Below are positions 38,276 through 49,429 of a DNA stretch of 64,000 bases, piece by piece; position 1 is the first letter of the stretch; each line of letters starts with the position of its first letter. The DNA is from Eumeta japonica (taxonomy: Eukaryota; Arthropoda; Insecta; Lepidoptera; Psychidae): assembly GCA_005406025.1 (NCBI GenBank), contig BGZK01000290.1, positions 1 to 64,000 of the forward strand, read 5' to 3'. The notes under the pieces are model-generated. The model was not told the DNA's origin. It searched no databases and saw only the letters and a program-made list of their open reading frames with translations. Position numbers and translations under genes: made by a program.

Positions 38276-38811
38276 CATGTAGAATACCATATATTTTTTT
38301 AATTTTCCGTATCTGCTTATGGCATTCTAAATATCACATTTAGCAAAAAATCTATTTTCAGTTGTTTTCAAATTGAATCTAATGCCATGTTGTTCTGAAT
38401 ATAACATTAATGGCAAAAAAACTCTATGAGTACAAGGCTAAACCGATGGTGGTCTACCATCTACCATTAGTTTTGAGGAGTTGGACGGAAGACTAAGGAA
38501 TATAATTGCTGCTTATAATATAAAATTAAAGAGCGTGATTATGTGTCCTCTCAGTTCAGAAAGATAACAACACCTTTGCTGTTGCGGCATCAGAATTGAG
38601 CAGTTAGATAGCTAAATTGAACAAAAATGTCTGTATTTAGAACTCACAGTATTAAACTAAAATCGGTATAGTGACAGACCTCACAGCTATAGGAAACACT
38701 TTAGACTCTAAACTGAGGAGTTTAATTCTGAAATTCACATCATTTTGTACTTATTTAATGTATTATAAATCAAATGCATGTTCAAAGAAAAATTTGTTTT
38801 TTTATAAATTT

Positions 38812-39080
38812 TTCGAAGGGCGACCGAGCGTGCGAGCCCCAGAAAGAAGGTGGTCATCGCCGCTCATGGACACTCGCAATTCCAGTGGGATTACCAGTGC
38901 GTTACTGGTATGTTGCGTTCCTACCCACGATATCTTTTGGAGAGTGCAGTAGTCCACCAAAATTTTCACTCGCCGGACGAAACGCAACAGAGGAAGCTAT
39001 TACTTCACGTCTGCCCTGTGTGGTAATCTCACCATTAGAGCCGGCCCATTTTCGTGCTGCCTGAACCTACCTGAAAATAC
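38812..39080 (+). mobile_element. Short interspersed element with CGCCGGACGAAAC, near full length
   Basis: The head GGGCGACCGAGCGTGCGAGC is followed by a GGTCATCGCCGCTCATGGAC block, GTGCGTTAC, TCGCCGGACGAAACGCAACA, and a tail GCCGGCCCATTTTCGTGCTG. The same order appears in whole or part at four other places in the window. I recall this element as widespread in Lepidoptera. It is non-coding. Confidence 0.65.
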
Positions 39081-39589
39081 CACGGTTATTTATCTACCAG
39101 AAAATTAATGAGCTATTTTGAAATCGCTAAGAGACATTTCAATTTTATTTATGTGTACAAATTTATAGATTTCACTTCGATTAACTTTTTGTAAGAATTT
39201 ATATTAACTCTTATTGAATTTTTAGAGAGCTTTCTCAATTATTGTCATTACGTGCTATTAATTTCTGCTCTTTGTGCTTTCATGTATGCTTTGATTTTGG
39301 GCTAAAGTTAAAAAGAAGGCTCCATGTTATTACACTATTACATTATTATTACACGCGTCCTTGCTCTTAGTACAACCGAAAATATTTTAGATTTTAATGA
39401 GTATCTTAGAAATTCTTTTTCTTCAATCAGTTTCATCTAATTTAATTAATATTTCTTTTGATGTTCGGTTTCTATAAGTAATAGGGATAGTCCTCTAGGA
39501 TTCAAAGTTTCGCCGCAAGAAAACCCAGATTTGAACGAAAAACTGAAAAAGCAGTTTATAAAAACACATCAACCGACTGGACATCGAAT

Positions 39590-40005
39590 AAACATACATG
39601 AACATATACAGCGAGCGTTCTATCCACGAAACCGTGGAATTTGTTCGCGACTTAAACACGGACAAATTTCATTGTTTTCATTTTCGCCGTCCATTCGAAG
39701 CTTTGTTTTGCTCTTGCGCATTCAAAACGGAGGCACAGAAGCCGAGATATACGTGCATTCGATTCGTCCCCGAGTCATTAGTGGTAATCTGGTGTGGGTT
39801 GAGGCACCGGTCGGCCGCAACACGGGGATATTAAGCGCGCGCCCCCCGTGGAATTCCAGGCAACGTCCTTGATTTCCGTAAACAGATCCCGAAAGGGCGG
39901 AGCCCGGCTTTAAAGCCATTAGCGAGATAAATTACCGACTCCGCTGCGATAGGCTCCTTCCCGCGGGTAATCCTCTTAGCACTATGCACACTTTTAAATT
40001 TACTC
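39590..40005. other. GC-rich island with 22-bp motif copy 2
   Basis: Contains motif copy 2, AAGCGCGCGCCCCCCGTGG and GCGGGTAATCCTCTTAGCAC. Overlapping ORFs on both strands do not resemble proteins. Confidence 0.4.
39909..39930 (+). promoter_or_regulatory. 22-bp island motif, copy 2
   Basis: The sequence begins TTTAAAGCCATTAG and ends CGAGATAA. It sits in the GC-rich island at 39.6-40.0 kb. The preceding bases (AAGGGCGGA...CGGC) also resemble those before copy 3, so the similarity extends to roughly 35-40 bp. Confidence 0.5.
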
Positions 40006-40009
40006 GGCT

Positions 40010-42200
40010 ATAGGAGGAGCACTCGTTGGAAATATATTTAGGTTGACTTAAATTCAAAGAAAATTCAAACGCTTCGGATTTTTTCCGTTAGCGAATGTCA
40101 CTTAACCTAAAGAGCTATCAAGTGCCAGCTGAAATTAATAGATGGTCCCGTACTAAACACACTTCAAAGTTCTCTTTCCTTGCCTTTTATATCCGACAGA
40201 CAACCAAGACTTTTATTATTACATCCTCTCAAAAATATACAGAAGATGAGATATTGAGGCAATATTTTTTGAAACCTTTGTTTCTTCTAAAAAATCTAGA
40301 TATAGATAACAAGTTTCTTTAATAGAATTCGCAAATATTTTCGATAGTTTTAAGTACAATAATATCTGAAATATCGAAGCACTTTACGCTCGTTTGAGCC
40401 ATTTTCGCCTTGGAGTTTTTAAAATTACTAATAATATATTTTTTGTTACTTATGAACAGCCCCCTAATTGATATGGCACATGACGTGTAAAACTCAATAA
40501 CATAAATTCGTATTTATTTATTCTCAAAATAAATAGGATGCAATTTAAAAGTCTTATATATTAAAAAACAGAATTAATAAAGCATATTATATATTATACA
40601 TTATGTCACTTTAGAAATTTTCGAAGTAAGGCTATTATGTTTTGAGCTCAGGGACGAATCTCATAAATCGACTAATTTGATCAATAAGCTCATTACCATT
40701 TGATAGCAATAATGAACACTAAGGAATCACCGTGGATCGAAAATGAATTAACATGTGACTATTTCGAACGAATAAGACGCAGCTATACTATGGCACCAAT
40801 CTGAAGACATGCTTCACATAAATTCATTCCGCTGCCAATGATGCATCCTAATGATTAATATCCTGTTTTTGCACCAAACACGGACGGAAGCAACAATCCC
40901 GAGGTCCGAAAAAGTAACTCGGTGGAGAAATCTTCGCGAACTATCGGGCAAACTTGTAAGAGAGCCAAATCGCGGAGGAATGTTCGAAATGCCGACCACA
41001 AATGAAATTGGTGAAAACTCGGAGAAAAAAAAACATAGGAATTCCAAATACCTCGACCTAACTCCGACCAGCACAACTACAGTTACATAAATAGCGGCGA
41101 TGGTGCCTTAAAAAAACATCATTGGTCAAGCGTGAAACGAACTGGCGCTCAGAAATTTCCGCTATTAACAAATGCTATTGCGCAACTTCTTCCCCTGTCC
41201 TTTTAATTTTCGGAATATGGAAGTATAAAAATATGGGAAACGTAATTGAATACAATTATGGTAGAAACTGAAAGGGAGACGTTTCACCCTGAACTAGGTG
41301 TTTGTATACCATATCAAAAAATAGCGAAATATGTACGATTCTAGAAAGATGCTAGAAATTTCTTTAATTTGCTAATAATTTATGAAACCGTTCCTATTTA
41401 TGAAATCGTTCATATTTATGAGATCACAGGTAATAAATGTCAATCATGCCCTACCGTGATAATCCTCCTCGACGGGTCCACACAAATTTTTTTCACAAAT
41501 GCTTTGCTTAGATATTGATTCCTTTATCCGCTAAAAGTGCAATTGGTGAACTTAAAATACATATTGTATACCTATAACAAAAAACATCAGATTTAGTAAA
41601 ACTTGTTAATTTTCTTAACTCTATATTTTTTATATAATTGCTGTACAATAATCTATCTCAGGTTGCTAAAATTCGTAAAAGTCTAATTTATGGTATGTTT
41701 TAAGTTAAGTTATCCTGATTTTCCCACAATTTTAGATGTATCAATTTCTGAAATAAATGTGAATGTACTTATTTTTTTCTCTAAAGTGCCAGTATACCTT
41801 TATTGACGTACGATACAGACTTATATTTAAAAAAATGTTTTAGCCTTTAGAAGTAGCTGTTTTAACTATTTTGTCACATACATTTACATTTACAACACTA
41901 ATATACCTTAGTAACTCTATTTTAAATTAGAAATGGATAATTTCCTTATTTGACTATTTATTTGAGACAAAATACATTACTTTTAACCCAACAAAATAAA
42001 TTTCAGGATGTCGGCTCAGCGGAACTATTTAATGTGAAAGCACACATTATGCATGCCATAATTAAAAATATTGTTTTGACTGAATAACAATTTTTTGTAA
42101 GGATAGCTTTTATTGCATGCATTCAATAAAATTGTATTGAAATAACTTATTCACATTTATGGAATATGTCCAAAGGGAGGCAATAATATATTTTAGAACG
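40010..42200. other. AT-rich stretch, one repeat-like patch
   Basis: Overlapping frames on both strands at 40814-41090 end in CTAACTCCGACCAGCACAAC, similar to CCACTCCGACCGGCACAGC at 30512, so the patch is probably a dispersed repeat. The 18-bp minisatellite at 41378 lies here too. Confidence 0.4.
41378..41425. repeat. 18-bp minisatellite, about 2.6 units
   Basis: ATTTATGAAACCGTTCCT, ATTTATGAAATCGTTCAT and the start of a third unit lie head to tail. Confidence 0.75.
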
Positions 42201-42201
42201 C

Positions 42202-42205
<4 letters not shown>

Positions 42206-42250
<45 letters not shown>
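42206..42250. repeat. (TA)n microsatellite
   Basis: Uninterrupted TA repeat, about 22 units, the longest in the window. Confidence 0.95.
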
Positions 42251-42254
<4 letters not shown>

Positions 42255-43019
42255 TTGGTTACATTAATAAGATAATAAACCTGTTTGTCATATGCATAAT
42301 ATTGGTGTTTAATATTGTCCAGAACCAAATGTTAAAATTGTATTATCACACTTATCTATCATCGTCACGAAACAAAATGAGAGTTCTTTGTCAGCATTTT
42401 TCGTCAATGATGGTGAGCCATGTGGTTTTGACTGGAGTCGTATTACTTGTTGAATAATTACAACACATATAATTTTCTGATCCATAAGTTGTTCTATGGG
42501 GTTAGCCAGTTAGTTAAATATTGGTGACACTAACATAGGTGAAACCCTTATCATTTAGTATTATAGGTATTGTTATTGTATTGATTACTTTTTTCCTTCT
42601 AAACTGTCTTCAAATAATCTTCTACGATAATTCGTTCTATTAAGCACTCTTTTCTAACTGCTTATTATTATCGTTTCTTGTTTCCATTCGAAATTAAATG
42701 AAATTACAGACTTTTTAAGTATCTATGTTGTTATGATAATCTCGACAAAAAAAAGTAACATATAATCTTGTTAACTATAGAGAAGTTATCATTTCATATA
42801 ATACTTTACGAAACTTAATTAATTTATATCTACATATTTGCTATTTTTTTCTTAATTGTTATCTATAAAAAGTTTACGACATTACTTACGAGTCCAAATT
42901 GAGTGATTTCTCTTATCGAATAGCTTTGAATCAAAGTAATGAGATTTTGTAGTACTTAAGAAAACTATGTGAGCATATTTGAGAATGCAGTTTCAGTATT
43001 ATAAGGAAATACATTTGTC

Positions 43020-43245
43020 ATCCTTGTCGTGATCGCCTAAGTTCTGCATTTTATGCGAAGAATGGCCGGTTGTAACGCCAAGTGCAGCACGTCTGTAAAG
43101 TTTGAACGTACGAAGTTTCATCCTAGACTCGCCGGCATCGGCGATTGTCGATAATCTTGTCCATGGCTTTATTACGTTAAATAGGCTAACACGATAGCAT
43201 TTCTGCTTTCAGCGCCTTGCGCATCGTTATCGATATCGTTAATGT
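43020..43245. other. GC-moderate island
   Basis: CGCCGGCATCGGCGATTGTC and ATCGTTATCGATATCGTTAA stand out from AT-rich flanks; the latter is a run of near-palindromic ATCG words. No ORF. Confidence 0.3.
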
Positions 43246-43761
43246 CACGACTATATCATTATTTAATCTCATTTAGAAATCAATCGTTTTTTTTTGCAAA
43301 CTATTCATTTCGATTTACTATATTTAAATATAACTAAATTTTTATATATACTGTAAAATACGAAATTGTAATTTGAAATCAAGTTCTTTTGTGAGATTAA
43401 AAATAAATCGTCAACAAAAACGTTTTTGTTGAAACAGCACACTTTTTTTTTTCAGTGATATCCACGATTTCACGAGAGTGAGCCTAATTCTTCATAAAAA
43501 GAATTTTTGAAAATTTACGTTTCTGCAATATTTAAACACTTCTAGCTAGTAAATATAAATTATGTAATCAGTTGTAACACTTGCGGTACCTACACTCAAT
43601 ATAAAAGAGTAATAAAAGCCAATTGCGTATTGCTAATTTTTTTTTTTATGCACAATTACAATAACTGACATAAAATGTGTTTTGTACTCCCAAGACAAAT
43701 TACAAAGAGCTTTTCTCTTAAATTAATTATACCGAATTCTGCGATGGAGATAAATTATATA

Positions 43762-45010
43762 CGAGGGCCAATTTGAAATGATTGACATTCTCTCAAGCGC
43801 CGGTTTTCCCATGGTTATGATTACGCATGCGTATTAATCCGCTTCAGTACAAAAGCGCGAGCGGTAATCACTTCCCACGTTTTTAAACGTAGGTGTTGTA
43901 AAATTATATTTCAATGAAACAAGTATTGTATTTGAAATGTTAGCACTGGCGTGCTTTGATATACTATGATTTTGGGGTTGGTTTATTTGAAGAACGACGT
44001 ATGCAACGGTTAGAGTCAGCGTTAAATAATGCAGCGCTATCTCGAGCCACTGTGTTTCGATAGTTTAAAGAATTTCGTAATTGCCGTAATTCACTTGAAT
44101 AGAGAGCAAGATGAAGAACATACGGGAAGACCAGTTTCAACAGCCACTCCAGATAATGTTGCCCGTGTTCGTAAAATGATAAAAGATCACAATCAATCCA
44201 TCTACCACATGGTTCAGAATACTCTTGGGATTTTAACCGTAACGTGTATAAGATCTTGCATGATGAATTAAAAATGGAAAAGACTGTTTCTTGTCAGGTT
44301 CCACATCACCTTACATAATACCGATATCTGAGTGTGTGAGGATCAGCCGACAGACATTAAAGTTAATGAATAAAGTTGATCACCGTACAATACTTAGAAT
44401 TGTCACAGGTGATGAAACGCATATTCCCTTTTATGACTTGCCTACTCGTCAGAAAAATAAAATATGGATTCATAACGATGATACAGCACCAACTATCGTA
44501 AAAATAGTACGTGCAATGAAGTAAGCCCTGTATGCCGTGTTTTTCAGAAGTATACGTTTTGTTAAAGCCATTTATTTAAAAAGGTAGAAAACTTTTACGG
44601 TGGCGTGGTGCACACAACACTGTTTGCCAGAAGTTCTCCAGACTCTTAGAAATAGAAGCTTAATGTTGCACCACGACAACGCGTCCTCTAACACCGCAGC
44701 GTTCACTGTCAACTTTTTGAAGGAAAATAACATTATTGGCTTAGAGCATCCGCCTCACTCACCGCATGTCGCAATGTACGACTTTTGATTTTTTTTAATA
44801 AAAAAAAAATGGTCGGTCTCCGTTTTACGTCAGAAGAGTACGACTCCACTATTACTGAATACTTTGACTCTATTTCTGTAAACGATTGAGCGATGCTTTC
44901 AGTTTTGTGGAAGTGTATTGGTGCTGAAGGAGACTACTTTGAACATATCAATGTGGTGTGCCTTGCCTGTATAGCTTTTCTGTATCTCAATAATTTCGGA
45001 GTGATCCTAG
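43762..45010 (+). mobile_element. Degenerate mariner element, second family
   Basis: The left end CGAGGGCCAATTTGAAATGA follows TA. A decayed inverted counterpart ends at about 45010 (13 of 20 positions agree). The 1.25 kb length fits mariner. The interior encodes a broken transposase (44000-44965). The right end lies only about 200 bp from the candidate terminal exon on the other strand. Confidence 0.75.
44000..44965 (+). pseudogene. Mariner transposase, D34D type (broken)
   Basis: Pieces in shifting frames read RMQRLESALNNAALSRATVF, then EEHTGRPVSTATPDN with VARVRKMIKD, IVTGDETHIPFYDLPTRQK, CLPEVLQTLRNRSLMLHHDN, LEHPPHSPHVAMYDF, and ITEYFDSISVND ending GDYFEHIN. All three catalytic Asp residues can be placed (TGDE, HHDN, YDF), with 34 residues between the second and third. 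At least three frameshifts and in-frame stops inactivate it. A copy of the same family lies on the minus strand at the right edge of the window. Confidence 0.8.
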
Positions 45011-45218
45011 TTTCTATGTAAATAACCGATACAATAAATCATAAACTATTCTCAATTGACGTAGAAACTCCTTCATCACTATTAACTATTCAATAATTAT
45101 AAAAAGAAACTAAGCGTCGTTAAAAAACTGATATAAACACAAGTAAAATTATTGATTCATTATTATACAAAATATACTAGGCATTAGGATTAATGAGAGT
45201 TCTATTTAGTCTATGCTT

Positions 45219-45303
45219 TTATTCATCCATATCATTACCATAGTCAAAAAGTCCTCTAAAATCTGCCTTGGGAGTTTTATTCCACTTTTGTATCTTACGT
45301 AAC
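45219..45303 (-). CDS. Candidate terminal exon of the same unidentified gene
   Basis: On the minus strand a pyrimidine-rich stretch ending TTTTTTCAAG precedes a frame reading LRKIQKWNKTPK, then ADFRGLFDYGNDMDE and a TAA stop. AATAAA overlaps the stop codon (plus-strand 45217-45222), so a polyadenylation signal sits at once after the coding end. It lies 1.35 kb downstream of the candidate exon at 46653-46872. A phase-0 join to that exon would need the AG ten bases further in (first codon ATA, residues IQKW); with the CAAG acceptor the phases do not match and another exon would be needed between them. A second frame is also open here (FQGYVRYKSG...), so the frame choice rests on the acidic C-terminus and the stop/poly(A) arrangement. 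No family recognised. Confidence 0.4.
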
Positions 45304-46189
45304 CTTGAAAAAAGCAACAAACAAAGAACATGGACCGCAGCGGGATACAAACGTGTAAACAAAGTGCACAGCACACGACTGACAGCGCTTAATTAAGACT
45401 AACGAATAAAACACAATCTCATTAATAAAATATTCACTTGTTTATGACTTTTGCTTTATTTAATTAGGAATAGAGAGGTTTTTATAAATTCGTTTATGTA
45501 TTTGATGTATTTTATAGCTTTGTGTAACGTTCAGTTAGGAAATGTTTAATGACTTTTTAATTACGATAACTTGGTGAAGTTTCAAAACATTTTTGACTTT
45601 ATAATAATTACTATTATAATAAATAAGACTTTTTTAATAATGGAGTGTTTCTTCATTGTGAGCAGATACTGGCCATTTTTTGGCATTATCCTTTAAAATA
45701 TGCGCATCAAATTAATAAAATTTCATATAGTATGGATGCAATCATTCATCTATTTGCAACAGGTTGTTTGTGATATATGTTTGTATTTTAAAATACTTTT
45801 AGAACAACTGAACAACAACAAGAAAAGTAAAAAAAAAATTTGTTGGCTTCGACGTGCGTTTAAAGTTTACTCTTTAAGTTCGATTGTTTTTGTATATACA
45901 AGACAAAGAGATAAATAAAAATATGTTTTATACTAGTGAAAGAATGTTTATACTTTAATTAATATTTATTTAAAATGAAACGATAAAACATTATTGTTTG
46001 TGAAAATCGGACCCCTAAATAAAAATTTCTGCTATTATAGCTATCTCTTATCAAATAAAGTTGGTATCCAACTACAATATTAGCTACCATTATATGTAAT
46101 AATAATTTTTATTGTTGTTTATAATAATTTTATAAATTATTGAAAATACTTTTTTAAAGACTAATGAAAAAAAGGTCTGGCAATTGTGA

Positions 46190-46270
46190 GATTCTAAACT
46201 CACGCCTCTGAAGAAACTGGTGCCTTTAACAAGTACTTTTAACCACTCGGCCACCTTACCATTAAGCACA
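46190..46270 (-). repeat. tRNA-like (Ser/Leu type) pseudogene or SINE head
   Basis: The minus strand reads GGTAAGGTGGCCGAGTGGTT, a near-perfect A box of a tRNA-Ser/Leu gene, but the B box is decayed (GTTTAGAATC for GGTTCGAATC) and the anticodon arm does not fold clearly. It is a non-functional tRNA derivative. Confidence 0.5.
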
Positions 46271-46339
46271 GTATTGAAAATCATAGTAGAGGTTAAAGAC
46301 GTATAAAAAAACGTAACGTTTTTAGTCAACGCTTGTAAT

Positions 46340-46560
46340 TTTCACTCCTCATAAAATTTCCATACCGGGCGCTTCATACAAAAAAGGAGTTAACTCCAAC
46401 AATTTCGCGAAATGAGTAGTTTCTGAGAAATACATTATAGGAAACACCTTTAAAAACGACTCCGGCGCACCCCTAATGACGCTTATGGCCCACCAAGACG
46501 TGGTGTAACGTAAGCGTGCGAAGCGTGCTGACGCCGAGTGCCGCACCATTGTCTCGATAA
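46340..46560 (-). repeat. Probable dispersed repeat in the intron
   Basis: The minus strand reads CACTCGGCGTCAGCACGCTT, GTCTTGGTGGGCCATAAGCG and GGAGTTAACTCCTTTTTT. It looks like a lepidopteran dispersed repeat, recalled but unverified. It contains the palindrome GGAGTTAACTCC. It lies between the two candidate exons. Confidence 0.35.
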
Positions 46561-46652
46561 TCTGATCATAGTCCTGTCACGTCGACCGTCATTGGATTAC
46601 TGTGCCACATTTGTTGAGATAAACATTTCGGATATTAGTATAAATCACTCAC

Positions 46653-46872
46653 CTTTGATTTATTGACGACGTAATCTTTATGGTAGTATCGCTGGACGAT
46701 GTAGGCGTCAAATATCTTGGCTTCAGCAAGATGTCTAACGCCTACATCGTTATTACTTAATAAGACGGTTAAAAAGGGAACACAGTTGAGATGAAAATCA
46801 TTTCTCATGCTCGCGTTGAATCTTTCCATAGTGACAAAAGAGTGCTGCACAATCGGTCTAACCAAATCTAAG
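46653..46872 (-). CDS. Candidate internal coding exon of an unidentified host gene
   Basis: Read on the minus strand, this 220-bp block is open for 73 codons after one base that completes a split codon. It is preceded by a pyrimidine-rich tract ending TTTCAG and followed directly by GTGAGT after AAG, so both splice sites match consensus closely. The peptide starts LDLVRPIVQHSF, contains VPFLTVLLSN and RHLAEAKIFDAYIVQRYY, and ends VVNKSK. Codons are varied and the composition is protein-like, unlike the repeat-derived frames around it. I do not recognise the family; the alternating hydrophobic helices could be ARM/HEAT-like, but that is a guess. Unspliced, the frame would run only five more codons (VSDLY) to a stop. 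The exon lies between two tRNA-like repeat remnants and contains a 24-bp hairpin. The 5' splice junction is phase 2 and the 3' junction phase 0. Confidence 0.6.
46696..46750 (-). other. Near-perfect 24-bp hairpin inside the candidate exon
   Basis: Arms 46696-46719 and 46727-46750 are inverted copies with a 7-base loop. The outer 13 bp are perfect (ACGATGTAGGCGT). Three differences follow; in minus-strand RNA two are G-U wobbles and one is a mismatch. The hairpin coincides with the codons for NDVGVRHLAEAKIFDAYIV. It could be a pre-miRNA-like fold or a coding coincidence. Confidence 0.75.
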
Positions 46873-46884
46873 CTGAAACAATTA

Positions 46885-46965
46885 AAGGAGAAACTGTGCT
46901 GACTGAGTGGTAAATGCGTTTCCATCAAATGAGAAAGCACCGAATTCGAACCCTGACCTAATTTG
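46885..46965 (+). repeat. tRNA-like remnant
   Basis: GCTGACTGAGTGGTAAATGCG resembles an A box, and AATTCGAACCC 35-45 bases later resembles a B box. A full cloverleaf is not evident. It lies just upstream (on the minus strand) of the acceptor of the candidate exon at 46653-46872. Confidence 0.35.
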
Positions 46966-46984
46966 AATAAATTTACGAGATGTT

Positions 46985-47115
46985 AAATTAAGCTATCCAC
47001 CCCGTAGCATAGATGACGCGTCAAGTCATCGGTCCCGGCGTCTTAATCGCATTGATGAGAACGATTTTTAGCACCCTACAACTCGTACTAGACTGTGACA
47101 ACAGTGAAGCATCTC
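46985..47115 (-). other. Unexplained GC-balanced block upstream of the candidate exon
   Basis: On the minus strand TTACATTTCAG precedes a 35-codon open stretch (GDASLLSQSS, then RVLKIVLINAIKTPGPMT and stop) and GATGACTTGACGCGTCATC, a near-palindrome. It could be an exon with a good acceptor, but no donor is clear; a dispersed repeat is the alternative. Confidence 0.25.
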
Positions 47116-47864
47116 CATCTGAAATGTAAAGATTGTATTAAAAAATAACATCTTTGCAATCAACCAATAAACAGCTGACCCAATAAGACCAACTGGCTGA
47201 CTATGCAAATCCAACTTTACAAATAGGTGATTTGCTTTATTTTCTAGGCGCTGATTACGAATTGTGTTTGTTTAATTATTTATTGTTAATGAAGTAAAAT
47301 GTAACGCCTGTATAGGTAATAACTTGAAGTGCAAGAAAGGTCGGAATTTTGAGGTTCTTTACTCGGTAAACTTTAGGATTTCTCGTGAATTGACTAGCAG
47401 TTGATTATATTATGTTTTTTTAAGTACTCATACTGTGCGGTGAGACTCAAGTGATCTTATAATATAGGCACTTGTACACAATCTAGGAACGAGTCTCTCA
47501 AAATTCTATGATTATCATTTTATTGAAAAATATGCCCTTAGTAAAATGCTGGCTGTTAATAGAGAGAAAATAATTAAGTTACAAATATTATTATAACTTT
47601 TCTATATGCACACGTATTCGAGTATAACTTTAGGACAGTATAACTTTAATACATTATACATGACAGAATTGAAAAACTTCTTTTTTTGTAGACGGCTAAA
47701 AATTACAATTGTTGAGAAAAAAAAACATTTAATATTACGAGTAAACCAGATTGCCCTAAGGCCCGGCTGCTTCAGCGTTTTCCAACTTTTGAAATATGAT
47801 CTTTTTGTCGTAAAACGGAAAAGATACAAGAATTTCCCTTCGTTTTACACCGAAAATAAATTCT

Positions 47865-48045
47865 TTATTCGGCGGCGCCCGAGGTGCGGCCGCGGGCGGA
47901 CGGGGGTTAAGGGTGGGTGTGGGAAGGGGGAGAGGTGAGGGCGGCTATAAGTTATCCCGCTAATGGTTTTAAAGCTGACATCTGCCCTTCCCGGCCCTCT
48001 TTAAGAAAATCACGAACATGAGCACTGGGCTTAAACTCTGTTCCG
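47865..48045. other. GC-rich island with 22-bp motif copy 3
   Basis: A G-run tract (47892-47942) lies next to motif copy 3 (minus strand) and a CCTTCCCGGCCCTCTTTAAG block. Overlapping ORFs run into it from the left but look spurious. Confidence 0.4.
47952..47973 (-). promoter_or_regulatory. 22-bp island motif, copy 3 (inverted)
   Basis: On the minus strand the sequence begins TTTAAAACCATTAG and ends CGGGATAA. It is preceded by AAGGGCAGATGTCAGC, similar to the flank of copy 2. It lies in the GC-rich island at 47.86-48.05 kb, next to a G-rich tract. Confidence 0.5.
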
Positions 48046-48049
48046 GGCT

Positions 48050-49425
48050 AAATGATAACAGGCTAGTACTTCTCGGTGGTACTTATTTAAAGGAGAAGGC
48101 TGTTTTTTTTTACTTTAAGGCAAACGTCTTCTGTCGCTAGGGTTCCGTATATAATAAAACTTTACTTATATAATAAACTAGAAAAAATCACGGTTTTATG
48201 AGGTTTCGCAAGAGTTTTTTTCTATGCACATCCAGTGGATGCAAAAATGACTGCAGGTTGCACTTGAATATAAATAAGTTTCTATAGTGTTGGGGACATA
48301 TTTTCTGGATGTGGACGGTTTCTGTGTCATGCATTCCAAGAACTCGATATTCCCAAAACTATTCTAAACATGATCACTGGCCGATAACGTATTTGAATGC
48401 ATGTATATGTAAGCGATTTATTTTAATCCGAGTTGTATAATGTATTACACGAATATCAAATAGTTTGGTAATATAATTATAATTTCATACAATAATTATA
48501 TACTTGGTAATATTATCAGAAAGCATTTATTTACTATTACTGCCATCTGTATTTATTATTAATATTAATAATACAATTATACTATTATAATAATATTCTA
48601 GTTGAAAATATAAAAAAAAATCACGCATTAAACAACACATAACAATAACTATCTGTATAATTATACCTAATCCAAAAATCCTCTAGAAATTTTGTAACAT
48701 TCTAAAAGTAAACCCATTCATATTAAGTCTATAATTTTTAAATAAATGAAAAAATAATAGAATGCTGTTTGGCACTGATGAATGTGACATTAATAGTATA
48801 GTTAAAGGACAATACAGAGAAACAGAACCATTCAACCTGGACCTACAAGTAGTAACAAGATTTAATATGAAATCAAAAAAAAAAAACATATAAATACTCA
48901 AATACTCGTATCTGTTAAAAGTGCTTTGTAAAGGATTTTTATAAACCTCACCAAAATTAAAAATAAACAGTAACAAAATATAAACAAAGACTCAACAAAA
49001 TACTCAACACCCAATTATAAGCTAAAAATAAAACAATACTTAAAAAACCTATAAAAAGCTATAATATAAAATAAAATTTTAAAAAATACATACGCTATTC
49101 CGATGCTGACTTAATCGTTCGGAATTATCAAATATTTAGATACAGAGTCGGAAGCTCTTAATATAACTACACGAACCACCTGTAATAAACACAATATTCA
49201 TACAGCAGTATAAACATACACACTAAACGGAAAAACTCGGAGGCCGCAGATTCATTAACGTTAATAACTTACACAACAAACAAATAGACAACCGACGATT
49301 ATTACTTTTAGTTAAATCTCAAGACAGCCACGTATATAGAACAGTAGCTAATTTATAACAACCAGGTACACCCCTTTTAGTTAATAAAACTGAATTCGAT
49401 CCCAAACAGAAAATCCACAAAATGG
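48050..49425. other. AT-rich stretch, no gene seen
   Basis: Only composition-driven frames. AGGGTTCCGTATATAATA near 48140 may be a fragment of a GGTTCCG repeat. Confidence 0.45.
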
Positions 49426-49429
49426 ACCG

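Noticed and set aside
40814..41090. Three overlapping ORFs on both strands
   Set aside because: They share a CTCCGACC(A/G)GCACA block with 30.5 kb, suggesting a dispersed repeat, and none shows a domain.
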